Shown piece after piece: positions 15,962-25,128 of a stretch of 48,320 nucleotides of DNA (within the stretch, counting starts at the first letter, position 1; every line of letters begins with the position of its first letter). The stretch comes from an uncultured Clostridia bacterium (lineage in GTDB: Bacteria > Bacillota > Clostridia > UBA1381). The notes beneath the pieces were generated by a model. It searched no databases. It saw only the letters and a program-made list of their open reading frames with translations, and was not told where the DNA came from. The stretch is from positions 1-48,320 of the forward strand of contig CALXQE010000108.1 in NCBI GenBank assembly GCA_944390495.1, written 5' to 3'. Position numbers and translations under genes: made by a program.

Positions 15962-17545
15962 ATGAAACTTAAAAAGATGTTATGTGCCGCATTGAGTACG
16001 GTTATGGCGGTAGGACTGCTTGCTTCATGCGGCGGCGGTGAGATGCAGATGGACGTGTCAAAGCTTACAGGCCCTAAGGCTTATGATGAGCAGATTGAGC
16101 TTAAGATTCCTGTATATGACAGAGGTATGCAGGGACAGGCAGACGTTGATAACAATTACTGGACAAAGTACGTTCAGGAAAACTTTGGTGATAAGTATAA
16201 TATTAAAATGACATTTGTACCTATTACACGTAAGGACGATGTTACGGTGTTTAACGAGCTTTTGGCAGCAGGAGAGCAGCCTGATATTTTGTTTAGTTAC
16301 GATTATCCCACAATGGTTTCGTATTATTCAAGAGGTGCATTTCAGCCTATAGATGAAGAGGTACTAAAGCTTTATGCACCTACTTTCTATGAAAAGACAA
16401 AGGACTTGCAGGAGTATGCAAAGGTTGAGGATCAGCTTTATTTCTTAACAGCAACACGTCCTCTTGCATATAACTGGGTAACACTTATACGTACAGACTG
16501 GCTTGAAAAGGCAGGTCTTTCAATGCCTACAAATCAGGAAGAGTATGTAAACGCACTAAAGAAGTTTAAGGAACTAAAACTTGGCGGCGAAAATACTATA
16601 CCTGCAACTGAGAGTTTGTATAACGCATACTTCCCGAACTATGAATACAGACCGTATCCTATGAGTGAAGAAGATAATGCAATGTATTCAGATATTACTG
16701 TTGCGTCACTTACTTATGAACCAACAAAGGAAAAATTAAAGTATATGAATATGCTTTACAATGAAGGTTTAATCAGTCCTGAATGGTATCTTGACAAGGA
16801 CGGTAACCAGAAGCAGGCTGATTTTGTATCAGGTAAAGCAGGCGTATTTGGTTTCTACTTATCACAAAACCCACCGGTACTTCAGACACTTATGGAAAAC
16901 TGTCCTGATGCAAAGGTTGCAGTGCTTGATGCAGGTGCATCATTCCCAGAGGGTACACCTCCGGCAGGCAGATCAGACTGGCCGTTTGGTATGGTGAGCG
17001 GCATTAGTGTTGACTGTGAACACCCTGAAGCTGTACTTATGTACTTTGAGTGGCTTTCACAGGAAGAAAATCTGTTTGTAATGCAAAACGGTATTGAAAA
17101 TGTAACATACACAATGGACGGAGATATTCCTGTACTTGTAGACAACTACACAGGTGAAGAAAGACTAAACTATAACTCAAATAAAGACATGTGGTGTCTT
17201 GTAACAGAGGGTAAGGACTACGGAAGTGATGAAAAGAACCTTGCAGTACAGAAGAAAACTTATGCACCTGCAGGTTTTGAAGATTTAATTCAGCAGTCTT
17301 ACGACGTTTATAAGGAAACAGAAGAATATAAATATACAGATTTCTTGTTTAACACTTCAATAGAAAGTCTTTCAACATACGGCGAAACATTAAAGAGTAA
17401 ATGGGAAGTTATTCAGGTTGACCTAATTAACTGCAAACCTGAAGAATTTGATGCTAAATATGAAGCTGCTTGCAAAGAATATCTTGATGCAGGTTATCAG
17501 GCAGTTCTTGACGAAAAGGCAGAGGCTTATGCGGCAATGAAGTAA
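15962..17545 (+). CDS. Oligosaccharide-binding lipoprotein, LplA/YtcQ type
   Basis: Extracellular solute receptor of the importer. The 527 residues begin with a lipoprotein signal ending in LLASC (Cys23), so it is anchored to the outer face of the membrane, followed by a Gly-rich linker. Large size and the WTKYVQENFGDKYNIKMTFVP and PDILFSYDYPTMVSYYSRGAF segments are typical of the long CUT1 receptors for plant oligosaccharides. It is the last gene of the cassette, is followed by a strong terminator, and has a clean AAAGAGGGGAAT ribosome site. Many Ile codons look to be ATT rather than ATA, which fits strong expression. The ligand is not determined by sequence. Confidence 0.92.
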   Translation: MKLKKMLCAALSTVMAVGLLASCGGGEMQMDVSKLTGPKAYDEQIELKIPVYDRGMQGQADVDNNYWTKYVQENFGDKYNIKMTFVPITRKDDVTVFNELLAAGEQPDILFSYDYPTMVSYYSRGAFQPIDEEVLKLYAPTFYEKTKDLQEYAKVEDQLYFLTATRPLAYNWVTLIRTDWLEKAGLSMPTNQEEYVNALKKFKELKLGGENTIPATESLYNAYFPNYEYRPYPMSEEDNAMYSDITVASLTYEPTKEKLKYMNMLYNEGLISPEWYLDKDGNQKQADFVSGKAGVFGFYLSQNPPVLQTLMENCPDAKVAVLDAGASFPEGTPPAGRSDWPFGMVSGISVDCEHPEAVLMYFEWLSQEENLFVMQNGIENVTYTMDGDIPVLVDNYTGEERLNYNSNKDMWCLVTEGKDYGSDEKNLAVQKKTYAPAGFEDLIQQSYDVYKETEEYKYTDFLFNTSIESLSTYGETLKSKWEVIQVDLINCKPEEFDAKYEAACKEYLDAGYQAVLDEKAEAYAAMK

Positions 17546-17559
17546 AAACTCCTTTTTTG

Positions 17560-17592
17560 GGACATCGGTTTAAAAACCGGTGTCCTTTTTTT
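17560..17592 (+). terminator. Terminator after transporter operon
   Basis: Stem GGACATCGGTTT / AACCGGTGTCC and a T7 run. Confidence 0.9.
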
Positions 17593-17614
17593 ATTATATT
17601 ACTTGGTTTAGTGG

Positions 17615-17643
17615 TTGAAATGTGTAAGAAAATATTGTATAAT
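17615..17643 (+). promoter_or_regulatory. Promoter of the DUF362-to-metG operon
   Basis: -35 TTGAAA (17615-17620), 17-bp spacer, -10 TATAAT (17638-17643). No other promoter or terminator is evident before 24611. Confidence 0.75.
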
Positions 17644-17696
17644 TATATAATAGGTGGAATTGTACCGTTTTTATAAAATGTGAAAGGAATAAGCAA

Positions 17697-18848
17697 ATGA
17701 ATAATAAGGTTTCAGTAGTAAAATGTAAAGAATATTCCGATGTTTTAGAAGCGGTAGAAAAGGCAGTTAATATGATAGGCGGTTTTGAAAAATTTATAAA
17801 ACCGGGAGATAATGTTGTTATAAAACCGAATTTTGTTTCAAAGAAAAAGCCGGATGAAGCTGTTACAACAAATCCTGAATTTTTACATGCAGTAATTGTA
17901 CTTGCAGAAAAAGCAGGCGGTAATGTTACAATCGCAGAAAGTCCGGGAGGTCCGTATAATACTGCTGCACTTAAAGGCGTGTATTCAGTGTGCGGAGCAG
18001 ACGAAGCAATAAAAGGAACAAATGCAAAACTGAATTTTGATACTTCATTTACAGAGGTACATTATCCCGAGGGTAAAACAGTAAAAACGATACCGATTAT
18101 AAATCCTATTTTAAATGCAGACGTTATAATATCATTGCCGAAGCTTAAAACACATGCAATGACAAGTTATACTGGTGCTGTTAAAAACCTTTTCGGAGTT
18201 ATTCCTGGAACGTATAAGGCAGAACTGCATTTTAGATTAGATGAGAGAAAAGCCTTTTGCTCCATGCTTGTGGATTTATGTGAATGTGTTAAACCAACGT
18301 TGTCAATAATGGACGCCGTATGGGGTATGGAGGGTAACGGTCCGACTGCCGGAGTAAACAGACATATAGGACTTGTTATGGCGGCGGAAAATCCCCATGC
18401 ACTTGACATAGCGTCGTGTTTTTTGATAGATTATAAACCTAATGAAGTGGATACAGTAAGGGAAGGAATAGAAAGAGGACTTACATTAGATAATGCAGAA
18501 AAGCTTGAAATAGTTGGAGAACAGCTTAAAGGACTTGTTATGAAAGATTTTCTAAAACCTGAAAGCCACTTTAATCTACTTAAATTAATTTCACTGCCTG
18601 ATTCAATAAATGCATATCTTGTAAATGCACTTGCTTCAAAACCTAAAATGGATTACAATATTTGTGTAAGCTGCGGTGAGTGTGCAAGATGTTGTCCGCC
18701 AAAGGCGATTGATATGTCATCAGGTAAACCTGTTATAGATGAAAAGACTTGTATAAGATGTTTTTGCTGTCAGGAACTTTGTCCTAAAAAGGCAGTTAAA
18801 ATAAAACGTCCCCTTTTAAACAGGTTTATGCTTAAATTTTTAAAATAA
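17697..18848 (+). CDS. DUF362 protein with C-terminal double [4Fe-4S] ferredoxin domain
   Basis: Probable redox protein of unknown reaction. Residues ~1-300 are a DUF362 domain (VIKPNFVSKKKPDEAVTTNPEF, IISLPKLKTHAMTSYTGAVKNLFGVIPG). Residues ~315-372 hold two cysteine sets, CVSCGECARCCP and CIRCFCCQELCP, each fit for a [4Fe-4S] cluster. No signal peptide or transmembrane helix is seen, so it is cytoplasmic. It heads a six-gene operon of unrelated housekeeping functions, and trmL starts 13 nt after it. Electron donor and acceptor are unknown. Confidence 0.88.
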   Translation: MNNKVSVVKCKEYSDVLEAVEKAVNMIGGFEKFIKPGDNVVIKPNFVSKKKPDEAVTTNPEFLHAVIVLAEKAGGNVTIAESPGGPYNTAALKGVYSVCGADEAIKGTNAKLNFDTSFTEVHYPEGKTVKTIPIINPILNADVIISLPKLKTHAMTSYTGAVKNLFGVIPGTYKAELHFRLDERKAFCSMLVDLCECVKPTLSIMDAVWGMEGNGPTAGVNRHIGLVMAAENPHALDIASCFLIDYKPNEVDTVREGIERGLTLDNAEKLEIVGEQLKGLVMKDFLKPESHFNLLKLISLPDSINAYLVNALASKPKMDYNICVSCGECARCCPPKAIDMSSGKPVIDEKTCIRCFCCQELCPKKAVKIKRPLLNRFMLKFLK

Positions 18849-18861
18849 AGGATATGATATT

Positions 18862-19353
18862 TTGTTTAATATAGTTTTGGTAGAACCGAGAATACCTCAA
18901 AATACAGGTAATATTGCCCGTACATGTGCGGCCACCGGGTGTAGACTTCATATAGTCCGTCCGACAGCCTTTCAGATTACTGATAAGAATTTAAAGCGTG
19001 CAGGACTTGACTACTGGCATCTTTTAAATGTGGTATATTATGATAATTTACAGGACTTTTTTGAAAAAACAGAGGGCGGAAGATATTTTTACGCTACTAC
19101 AAAGGCACCGCATACTTATGTAGATGTAGAATATAAAGATAATGATTATATTTTATTCGGAAGAGAAGATGCAGGATTACCTGAAGAACTTTTATATGAG
19201 CATGAGGAACGGTGTATAAGAATACCGATGATTGAGGAGGCAAGAAGTCTTAACTTATCAAATTCTGTTGCAATAATTGTCTATGAGGCTTTAAGACAGC
19301 AGGGATTTGATAACCTCAAAAATCTCGGTCAGCTCACAAAATTTACCTGGTAA
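18862..19353 (+). CDS. trmL: tRNA (cytidine/uridine-34) 2'-O-methyltransferase
   Basis: SPOUT (SpoU-class) enzyme that methylates the ribose of the wobble base in tRNA-Leu isoacceptors. The 163-residue length matches TrmL. Motif 1 is NIVLVEPRIPQNTGNIARTCAATG (residues 3-26), the knot motifs are ILFGREDAGLP and IRIPMIEEARSLNLSNSVAI. Start is TTG at 18862, because the family begins at this residue and AAAGGATATGATAT precedes it; ATG at 18855 is out of frame. Confidence 0.94.
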   Translation: MFNIVLVEPRIPQNTGNIARTCAATGCRLHIVRPTAFQITDKNLKRAGLDYWHLLNVVYYDNLQDFFEKTEGGRYFYATTKAPHTYVDVEYKDNDYILFGREDAGLPEELLYEHEERCIRIPMIEEARSLNLSNSVAIIVYEALRQQGFDNLKNLGQLTKFTW

Positions 19354-19366
19354 AGGAGGTTTTTTT

Positions 19367-20236
19367 ATGACAGATGTTAAAATTGTTGTTGATACAAGTG
19401 CTGATTTGCCAAAGGATATTGCAGAAAAATATAATATAGGCGTTATGTCATTTTTAAGTATCTTTGGAGAAGATACTTATGTCAGCGGTGTTGATATAAC
19501 AAATGACGAATTTTTTGATAAGCTGGAAAGCTACGATGGTTTTCCTACAACTTCACAAACACCTTACGGTGATATGTATGATTACCTTTTAAATGAGAGT
19601 AAGGAGCATAAAAGTGTAATTTATTTTGCTATTTCATCAAAGGGAAGCGGTCAGTACAATACTGCGTGTCTTGTGCGTGATGAAATATTAGAAGAAAATC
19701 CTGATGCTGATATTCATATAGTTGATAGTGAAAAGTTTTCTCTTTATATTGCTCAAACAGCTGTTCATGCTGCAAAGATGGCACAGGATGGAAAAAGCGT
19801 TGAGGAAATAATAAGTGAGTGTAAAAGATATATAAATACATGGCGTTGTTATTTGCTTGTTGATACGCTAAAATACCTTGAAAAAGGCGGAAGAATCAAT
19901 AAGGCAAAGGCAGTTGTTGGAACACTTCTTGATATAAAGCCTATACTTACTATTGAGAATGGTCTTGTGGAAAGTATGGATAAGTTAAGAGGCAAGAAAA
20001 AACTTGTTGAAAAACTTATTGAAAAAATAGAAGAAGACGAGGATTTTGACAGTGAAAATCCACAGTTTATGATAGTGCAGTCTGACGAAGAACGTGGACA
20101 AAAAGCAGTATCTATTTTAGAAGAAAAATACGGCGATAATTGTATTACTATGTACAGCCAGTTTGGTGCTATTGTAGGTACACACGTTGGCAGAGGTGCG
20201 GTGGCAATTATATGCAGAATAAAGGAGGATAAATAA
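19367..20236 (+). CDS. DegV-family fatty-acid-binding protein
   Basis: DegV proteins bind fatty acids and serve FakA-type fatty acid kinases; this one may hand exogenous fatty acids to phospholipid synthesis. The 289 residues show IVVDTSADLPKDIAEKYNI at the N-terminus, TTSQTPYGDMYDYL and the RINKAKAVVGTLLDIKPIL loop. The ATG at 19367 follows AAAGGAGG and is favoured over an upstream ATG at 19307 that lies inside trmL. The stop overlaps the apgM ATG by 1 nt. Confidence 0.93.
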   Translation: MTDVKIVVDTSADLPKDIAEKYNIGVMSFLSIFGEDTYVSGVDITNDEFFDKLESYDGFPTTSQTPYGDMYDYLLNESKEHKSVIYFAISSKGSGQYNTACLVRDEILEENPDADIHIVDSEKFSLYIAQTAVHAAKMAQDGKSVEEIISECKRYINTWRCYLLVDTLKYLEKGGRINKAKAVVGTLLDIKPILTIENGLVESMDKLRGKKKLVEKLIEKIEEDEDFDSENPQFMIVQSDEERGQKAVSILEEKYGDNCITMYSQFGAIVGTHVGRGAVAIICRIKEDK

Positions 20237-21450
20237 TGAAGTATATAGTTATTTTAGGAGACGGTATGGCAGATTATCCTGTCGAAGCATTTGACGGAAA
20301 AACCATTTTAGAGGTTGCCGATAAACCAACAATAGACTATATGGCACAGCACGGCGAAATGGGTATGGTTAAAACAGTACAGGAGGGTATGAAACCGGGT
20401 AGTGACGTGGCAAATCTTTCTGTAATGGGTTATGATACTAAAAAATGTTACAGCGGGCGTTCACCACTTGAGGCAGCATCAATAGGTGTTGAAATGAAGG
20501 ACGATGATGTAACATTTAGAACAAACCTTGTAACGCTTTCAGATGAGGAAAATTATGAGGATAAAACAATGCTTGATTACAGTGCCGGAGAAATTTCAAC
20601 AGAGGAAGCAAAGGAGCTTATTGAAGCAGTAGCTAAGGAGCTTAATACTGATAAGATCAAGTTCTATCCAGGTATAAGCTATCGTCATCTTTGTGTATGG
20701 AACGGTGGAAGTACAAATGTTGAACTTACACCGCCTCATGATATATCTGATAAAAAGATAGGTGATCATTTGCCAAAGGGTGACGGAGCAGATGTATTCC
20801 TTGACATGATGAAAAAGAGCGAAAAGATTTTAAGAGAACACCCTGTAAATAAAAAACGTGTATCTGAGGGTAAAAATCCTGCAACATCAATATGGCCGTG
20901 GGGTGAGGGTACAAAACCTCAGCTTGATAACTTTGAAGAAAAGTTTGGATTAAAAGGAAGCGTTATTTCTGCTGTTGACCTTATAAAGGGTATAGCAAAA
21001 TGTGCCGGTATGAATTCAATAGATGTTGAAGGTGCTACAGGTAACTGCGAAACAAACTGGGACGGTAAGGCACAGGCTGCACTTGATGCAATTTTAGGCG
21101 ATAGTGATTTTGTATATGTACACATGGAGGCACCTGACGAAATGGGACATCAGGGAGCACCTGAAAAGAAAAAGTTTGCTGTTGAAACTATTGACAAGAA
21201 AGTTGTTAAATTCCTTAAAGATGAGCTTGAAAAGAGAGGTATTGATTACAGAATGATGATACTTCCTGACCATCCTACTCCGATTAAGCTAAAAACACAC
21301 GTAAGTGATCCTGTTCCTTATATTATCTATGATTCAACTAAGGAAACAGATACAAATAAAGATTTAACTTATACAGAAGAAAACGGTAAAAAGACAGGTA
21401 TATATATTGAACAGGGTTATACCCTTATGAATAGATTTCTTGAAAAATAA
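20236..21450 (+). CDS. apgM: Cofactor-independent phosphoglycerate mutase, archaeal (ApgM) type
   Basis: Interconverts 3- and 2-phosphoglycerate without 2,3-bisphosphoglycerate. The 404-residue protein is of the alkaline phosphatase superfamily: ILGDGMADYP (residues 5-14) supplies the metal Asp, SDVANLSVMGYD carries the serine nucleophile, and PDHPTP plus THVSDPVPY supply metal ligands. Members of this family have occasionally been assigned as alternative homoserine kinases; a GHMP-type thrB at 41173 makes that role less needed here. It overlaps degV by 1 nt. Confidence 0.92.
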   Translation: MKYIVILGDGMADYPVEAFDGKTILEVADKPTIDYMAQHGEMGMVKTVQEGMKPGSDVANLSVMGYDTKKCYSGRSPLEAASIGVEMKDDDVTFRTNLVTLSDEENYEDKTMLDYSAGEISTEEAKELIEAVAKELNTDKIKFYPGISYRHLCVWNGGSTNVELTPPHDISDKKIGDHLPKGDGADVFLDMMKKSEKILREHPVNKKRVSEGKNPATSIWPWGEGTKPQLDNFEEKFGLKGSVISAVDLIKGIAKCAGMNSIDVEGATGNCETNWDGKAQAALDAILGDSDFVYVHMEAPDEMGHQGAPEKKKFAVETIDKKVVKFLKDELEKRGIDYRMMILPDHPTPIKLKTHVSDPVPYIIYDSTKETDTNKDLTYTEENGKKTGIYIEQGYTLMNRFLEK

Positions 21451-21482
21451 TACATTCTCGGTTAGATGAAGGGAATGATAAA

Positions 21483-22670
21483 ATGAAGATTAAAAAGAAT
21501 TGGATTAAAGTTGTACTTTTTACGCTGCTTTTGGCGGTAGTAGTTGTGGCAATATATATTTTTCTGCCTCGTATACTGAAACTGATTGGCTTTATAGTAA
21601 AACTGTTTTTGCCGTTTTTACTTGGATATATTTTTTCCATGGCAGTAAATCCTCTGGCAGACACTTTGCAAAAACGCCTTAAAATACCTCGTGGATTATC
21701 GGCGGTACTTGTAATAGTTTTGATAGTCGGAATTTTGGGCGGAGTATTAACATTTGCGATATGGAAAATTATAGATGAAGTGAGAATGCTTTACACTCAA
21801 TTCCCGACGATTTATGAAAATTTGCAAACCAGTGTGCATAATTTTGCAGTTAAGTGGTCGACAGTTTATGAAAACCTGCCAATGAATATCCAGGAAGCAA
21901 TAACGGCAGCCGGTGAGAGTATTTCCGACAAGGCGGCTAACTTTATAAATACTAAATCAACACCTATGGTTGACTCTGCCGGCAGTGTAGCAAAAGCTTT
22001 GCCAAGTGTGTTTATAGGTGTTGTTGTATTCATATTGTCATCATATTTTATGGTAACGGAAAACAAAGCCGTAACAAGTACGGTATATAAATTGTTTAGT
22101 GACCGTTTCGTAGAACGACTCAGGATAGTCAAAGCGGAGATTAAAAAGTATTTAGGCGGATATTTGCGTGCACAGGGAATACTTATGCTTATAGCCTTTG
22201 GTATAATGTTTATAGGGCTTAGTATTCTTGATATTGATTATGCACTGTTAATAGCATTAGGTATTGCATTTTTAGACGCATTACCGTTTTTTGGAAGCGG
22301 TCTTATACTATGGCCATGGACGCTTATATCATTTTTAAATGGTGATATAAAGCACGGCGTAGGACTTATAATTATATATGCCGCTGTTGCACTTATGCGT
22401 CACTTTACAGAACCTAAACTTGTAAGTTCAAGAATAGGTATGAATCCTATTTTAACGCTTATGTCAATGTATGTAGGATATAGAACGCTTAGCATTGGCG
22501 GTATGATTTTAGGACCTATAATACTTATGCTTATAATAAGTTTTTATAAGGCAGGGGTATTTGATGCACCGATTCGTATTTTAAAAAATATATATAACTT
22601 CATAAAAGAGCAGTTTATGTTGTTTAAGGAATTTGTTAAGAATTTGATTAGGAGTGACTGGAATGAATAA
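21483..22670 (+). CDS. AI-2E (TqsA/PerM) family membrane transporter
   Basis: Polytopic membrane protein of the AI-2E transporter superfamily, whose members export signal molecules or exchange Na+/H+. The 395 residues have about eight transmembrane segments: two pairs near the N-terminus, a soluble part (~80-150) and a C-terminal group with LGIAFLDALPFFGSGLILWPW and IGMNPILTLMSMYVGYRTLSIGGMILGPI, the conserved family region. Its end overlaps metG by 8 nt. The transported substrate cannot be inferred. Confidence 0.92.
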   Translation: MKIKKNWIKVVLFTLLLAVVVVAIYIFLPRILKLIGFIVKLFLPFLLGYIFSMAVNPLADTLQKRLKIPRGLSAVLVIVLIVGILGGVLTFAIWKIIDEVRMLYTQFPTIYENLQTSVHNFAVKWSTVYENLPMNIQEAITAAGESISDKAANFINTKSTPMVDSAGSVAKALPSVFIGVVVFILSSYFMVTENKAVTSTVYKLFSDRFVERLRIVKAEIKKYLGGYLRAQGILMLIAFGIMFIGLSILDIDYALLIALGIAFLDALPFFGSGLILWPWTLISFLNGDIKHGVGLIIIYAAVALMRHFTEPKLVSSRIGMNPILTLMSMYVGYRTLSIGGMILGPIILMLIISFYKAGVFDAPIRILKNIYNFIKEQFMLFKEFVKNLIRSDWNE

Positions 22671-24591
22671 AGAAAAGTATTATATTACAACGGCGATTGC
22701 ATATACGTCTAAAACACCTCATATAGGTAATACCTATGAAATTATTTTAACGGATGCCATTGCACGTTTTAACCGTTTTATAGGTAAGGATGTATTTTTC
22801 CTTACAGGTACTGATGAACACGGTCAAAAAATTCAGGAAATAGCAGAGGCAGCAGGTATTACTCCACAGCAACACGTTGACAAGATTGCCGGAGAAATTA
22901 AAGATATAGCAGATATGCTTAATATCAGCTATGATAAATTTATCCGTACAACAGATGATTATCATGTTAAGGCAGTACAGAAGATTTTTAAAAAGCTTTA
23001 TGAACAGGGAGATATTTACAAAGGTGAATATGAAGGCTGGTATTGTACTCCGTGTGAGTCTTTCTGGACACAGACACAGCTTGTAGACGGAAAATGTCCT
23101 GACTGCGGCAGAGAAGTAAAGAAAGCGAAAGAAGAAGCTTATTTTTTTAAAATGAGTAAATATCAGGATAAGCTTATGAAGTACATCGAAGAACATCCTG
23201 AATTTATACAGCCCGAATCACGTAAAAATGAAATGGTTAATAACTTCCTAAAGCCGGGACTTCAGGATTTGTGTGTATCAAGAACAAGCTTTACATGGGG
23301 TGTACCTGTTGATTTTGACGAGGGACACGTTGTATACGTTTGGATAGACGCACTTTCAAACTACATCACTGCACTTGGTTACACACCTGATGAAAAGGGT
23401 GAGCTTTACGAAAAGTATTGGCCGGCAGATGTGCATATTATCGGTAAAGATATTTTAAGATTCCATACGATTTACTGGCCTATTATGCTTATGGCTTTAG
23501 GCGAACCGCTTCCGAAACAGGTATTCGGTCATCCGTGGATGCTTGTGGGTGAAGAAAAGATGAGTAAGTCAAGGGGTAATGTTATTTACGCACAGGATTT
23601 GGTTAAGCATTTCGGTGTTGATGCAGTCAGATATTATTCACTTCACGAAATGCCTTTCGCACAGGACGGTACTATAACTTATGATGTATTTATAAGCAGA
23701 TTTAACAGTGACCTTGCAAATACACTTGGAAACCTTGTAAACAGAACTGTTGCAATGGTTAATAAGTATTTTAGCGGTGAAATTCAAAGCGGTGACGTCA
23801 GCGGTGAATTTGATGATGATTTAAAGGCAGTGGCAACAGGTGCTATTGATAAGATAATGAATAAAATGTCAACACTTCATGTTGCGGATAGCATGGACGA
23901 AATATGGAAAGTTGTTGACAGAGCTAACAAGTATATAGATGAAACTGCTCCATGGGTACTTGCAAAGAATGAAGAGGACAAACCAAGACTTGGTACAGTT
24001 CTTTATAACCTTGTTGAAACAATAAGAATCATAGCGTCGCTTCTAAGTTCATATATGCCTGATACTGCAAAGAAGATTGCAGAGGAAATCGGTGCTGATG
24101 ATTTGAGCTTTGAAAGCACAAAGACATTCGGCAAAACAAAGGCAGGAAGTAAAGTCGGTGAGGCAGTGCCGCTGTTCCAAAGAATTGATGCAGAAAAGAA
24201 ACTGGCAGAGCTTGAGGAAGAATTTGGTGAACCTGAGGAAGAAAAGATTGAAATTGCTCCTTATAAGGACTATATTGAATTTGAGGAATTTGAAAAGCTT
24301 GATATTCGTGTAGGTAAAGTAATTGAGTGTGAGAAAGTTCCGAAGTCATCAAAATTGTTGAGATTTACTTTGCAGGTGGGAAGCGAAACAAGACAAATTC
24401 TTTCAGGTATAGCAAAGTTCCATAAACCTGAAGAACTTATCGGTAAGAATGTATTGTTTGTAGCAAATCTTAAACCGAGAAAGATGATGGGACTTGAATC
24501 ATGCGGTATGATTTTATCAGCAGAATTTGAGGATAAACTTACTGTGATTACAACACTTAATGATATTCAAAGCGGTGCTGAAATAGTATAA
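22663..24591 (+). CDS. metG: Methionyl-tRNA synthetase with C-terminal tRNA-binding domain
   Basis: Charges initiator and elongator tRNA-Met. The 642 residues have HIGH as TPHIGNTYE (near residue 20), the zinc knuckle CTPCESFWTQTQ...CPDCG, KMSKS as EEKMSKSRGNV, an anticodon-binding helical domain, and a C-terminal EMAP-II/Trbp111 domain (~residues 540-642, FEKLDIRVGKV...NLKPRKMMGLESCGMILSA) that increases tRNA affinity. ATG at 22663 follows AGGAGTGACTGGA. The upstream in-frame codon at 22654 has no good ribosome site. It is the last gene of its operon. Confidence 0.97.
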   Translation: MNKEKYYITTAIAYTSKTPHIGNTYEIILTDAIARFNRFIGKDVFFLTGTDEHGQKIQEIAEAAGITPQQHVDKIAGEIKDIADMLNISYDKFIRTTDDYHVKAVQKIFKKLYEQGDIYKGEYEGWYCTPCESFWTQTQLVDGKCPDCGREVKKAKEEAYFFKMSKYQDKLMKYIEEHPEFIQPESRKNEMVNNFLKPGLQDLCVSRTSFTWGVPVDFDEGHVVYVWIDALSNYITALGYTPDEKGELYEKYWPADVHIIGKDILRFHTIYWPIMLMALGEPLPKQVFGHPWMLVGEEKMSKSRGNVIYAQDLVKHFGVDAVRYYSLHEMPFAQDGTITYDVFISRFNSDLANTLGNLVNRTVAMVNKYFSGEIQSGDVSGEFDDDLKAVATGAIDKIMNKMSTLHVADSMDEIWKVVDRANKYIDETAPWVLAKNEEDKPRLGTVLYNLVETIRIIASLLSSYMPDTAKKIAEEIGADDLSFESTKTFGKTKAGSKVGEAVPLFQRIDAEKKLAELEEEFGEPEEEKIEIAPYKDYIEFEEFEKLDIRVGKVIECEKVPKSSKLLRFTLQVGSETRQILSGIAKFHKPEELIGKNVLFVANLKPRKMMGLESCGMILSAEFEDKLTVITTLNDIQSGAEIV

Positions 24592-24610
24592 TAAAAAATG
24601 AGAAAAATAT

Positions 24611-24645
24611 AAGGAAAACTCAGCAAAATGAGTTTTCCTTTTTTA
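24611..24645 (+). terminator. Terminator after metG
   Basis: Perfect stem AAGGAAAACTCA / TGAGTTTTCCTT with a GCAAAA loop and T-rich tail. Confidence 0.88.
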
Positions 24646-24657
24646 TTCTTTCGTGAC

Positions 24658-24984
24658 TTATTTTGAATTTTTTATAAGTATGTCAATAATTTCGTATATT
24701 TTCACTTTGTCTTGAGGTGTGAGCTTTTCAATTTTTTCATTAAGCATGGAATTTTTAACCGTGTATCCTGTATTCAAAACATCGGTTAAAATCATATCTG
24801 CCGAAACACCCAGTGAGTTTAATATATTGATAAAGGTTGTAAGTGACGGAACTTTTTCGCCTCGTTCAATCATTCCGATATAATTTGAACTTAAACCAGC
24901 CTTTTCTGCTAAATCCTCCTGGCTCATTTTCTTTCCATTTCTAAATTGTCTTATATTTTTACCTATTGTATCAAGATTCATCAT
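24658..24984 (-). CDS. XRE-family helix-turn-helix regulator
   Basis: Small DNA-binding repressor-like protein of 108 residues. The Cro/CI-type HTH is IGKNIRQFRNGKKMSQEDLAEKAGLSSNYIGMIERGEKVPSLTTF (~residues 7-52). The C-terminal ~40 residues are helical and probably dimerise. Start ATG at 24984 follows AGGAGATAAT; a second ATG lies directly after. It is divergent from the SLOG-fold gene, and the 144-bp space contains nested inverted repeats, so it likely controls itself and that gene. Confidence 0.88.
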   Translation of the reverse strand: MMNLDTIGKNIRQFRNGKKMSQEDLAEKAGLSSNYIGMIERGEKVPSLTTFINILNSLGVSADMILTDVLNTGYTVKNSMLNEKIEKLTPQDKVKIYEIIDILIKNSK

Positions 24985-25010
24985 ATTATCTCCTGTGGTA
25001 TATTTAACTA

Positions 25011-25077
25011 ACTATTAGTATAGTTTATCCAAACAGGAACAGACACAAACTATAAGGAAGATAAAATAACTAATAGT
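25011..25077. repeat. Nested inverted repeats between XRE and SLOG genes
   Basis: ACTATTAGT (25011-25019) is inverted at ACTAATAGT (25069-25077). Inside it, TATAGTTT (25019-25026) is inverted at AAACTATA (25047-25054). The arms flank both promoters and are likely operators for the XRE protein or for another regulator. Confidence 0.55.
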
Positions 25078-25098
25078 GATGATTTGTGTTGAAATTTA

Positions 25099-25107
25099 TG
25101 ATATAAT
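25099..25107 (+). promoter_or_regulatory. Extended -10 promoter of the SLOG gene
   Basis: TGATATAAT without a good -35 box. The right operator-like arm (25069-25077) ends close to where a -35 would sit. The gene has a perfect AAAGGAGGTGATATT ribosome site. Confidence 0.55.
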
Positions 25108-25128
25108 GTCTCCAAAGGAGGTGATATT

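Noticed and set aside
20236..21450. ApgM-like gene as a homoserine kinase
   Set aside because: A clear GHMP thrB is present at 41173, and the gene is linked to glycolysis-neutral neighbours rather than to hom.
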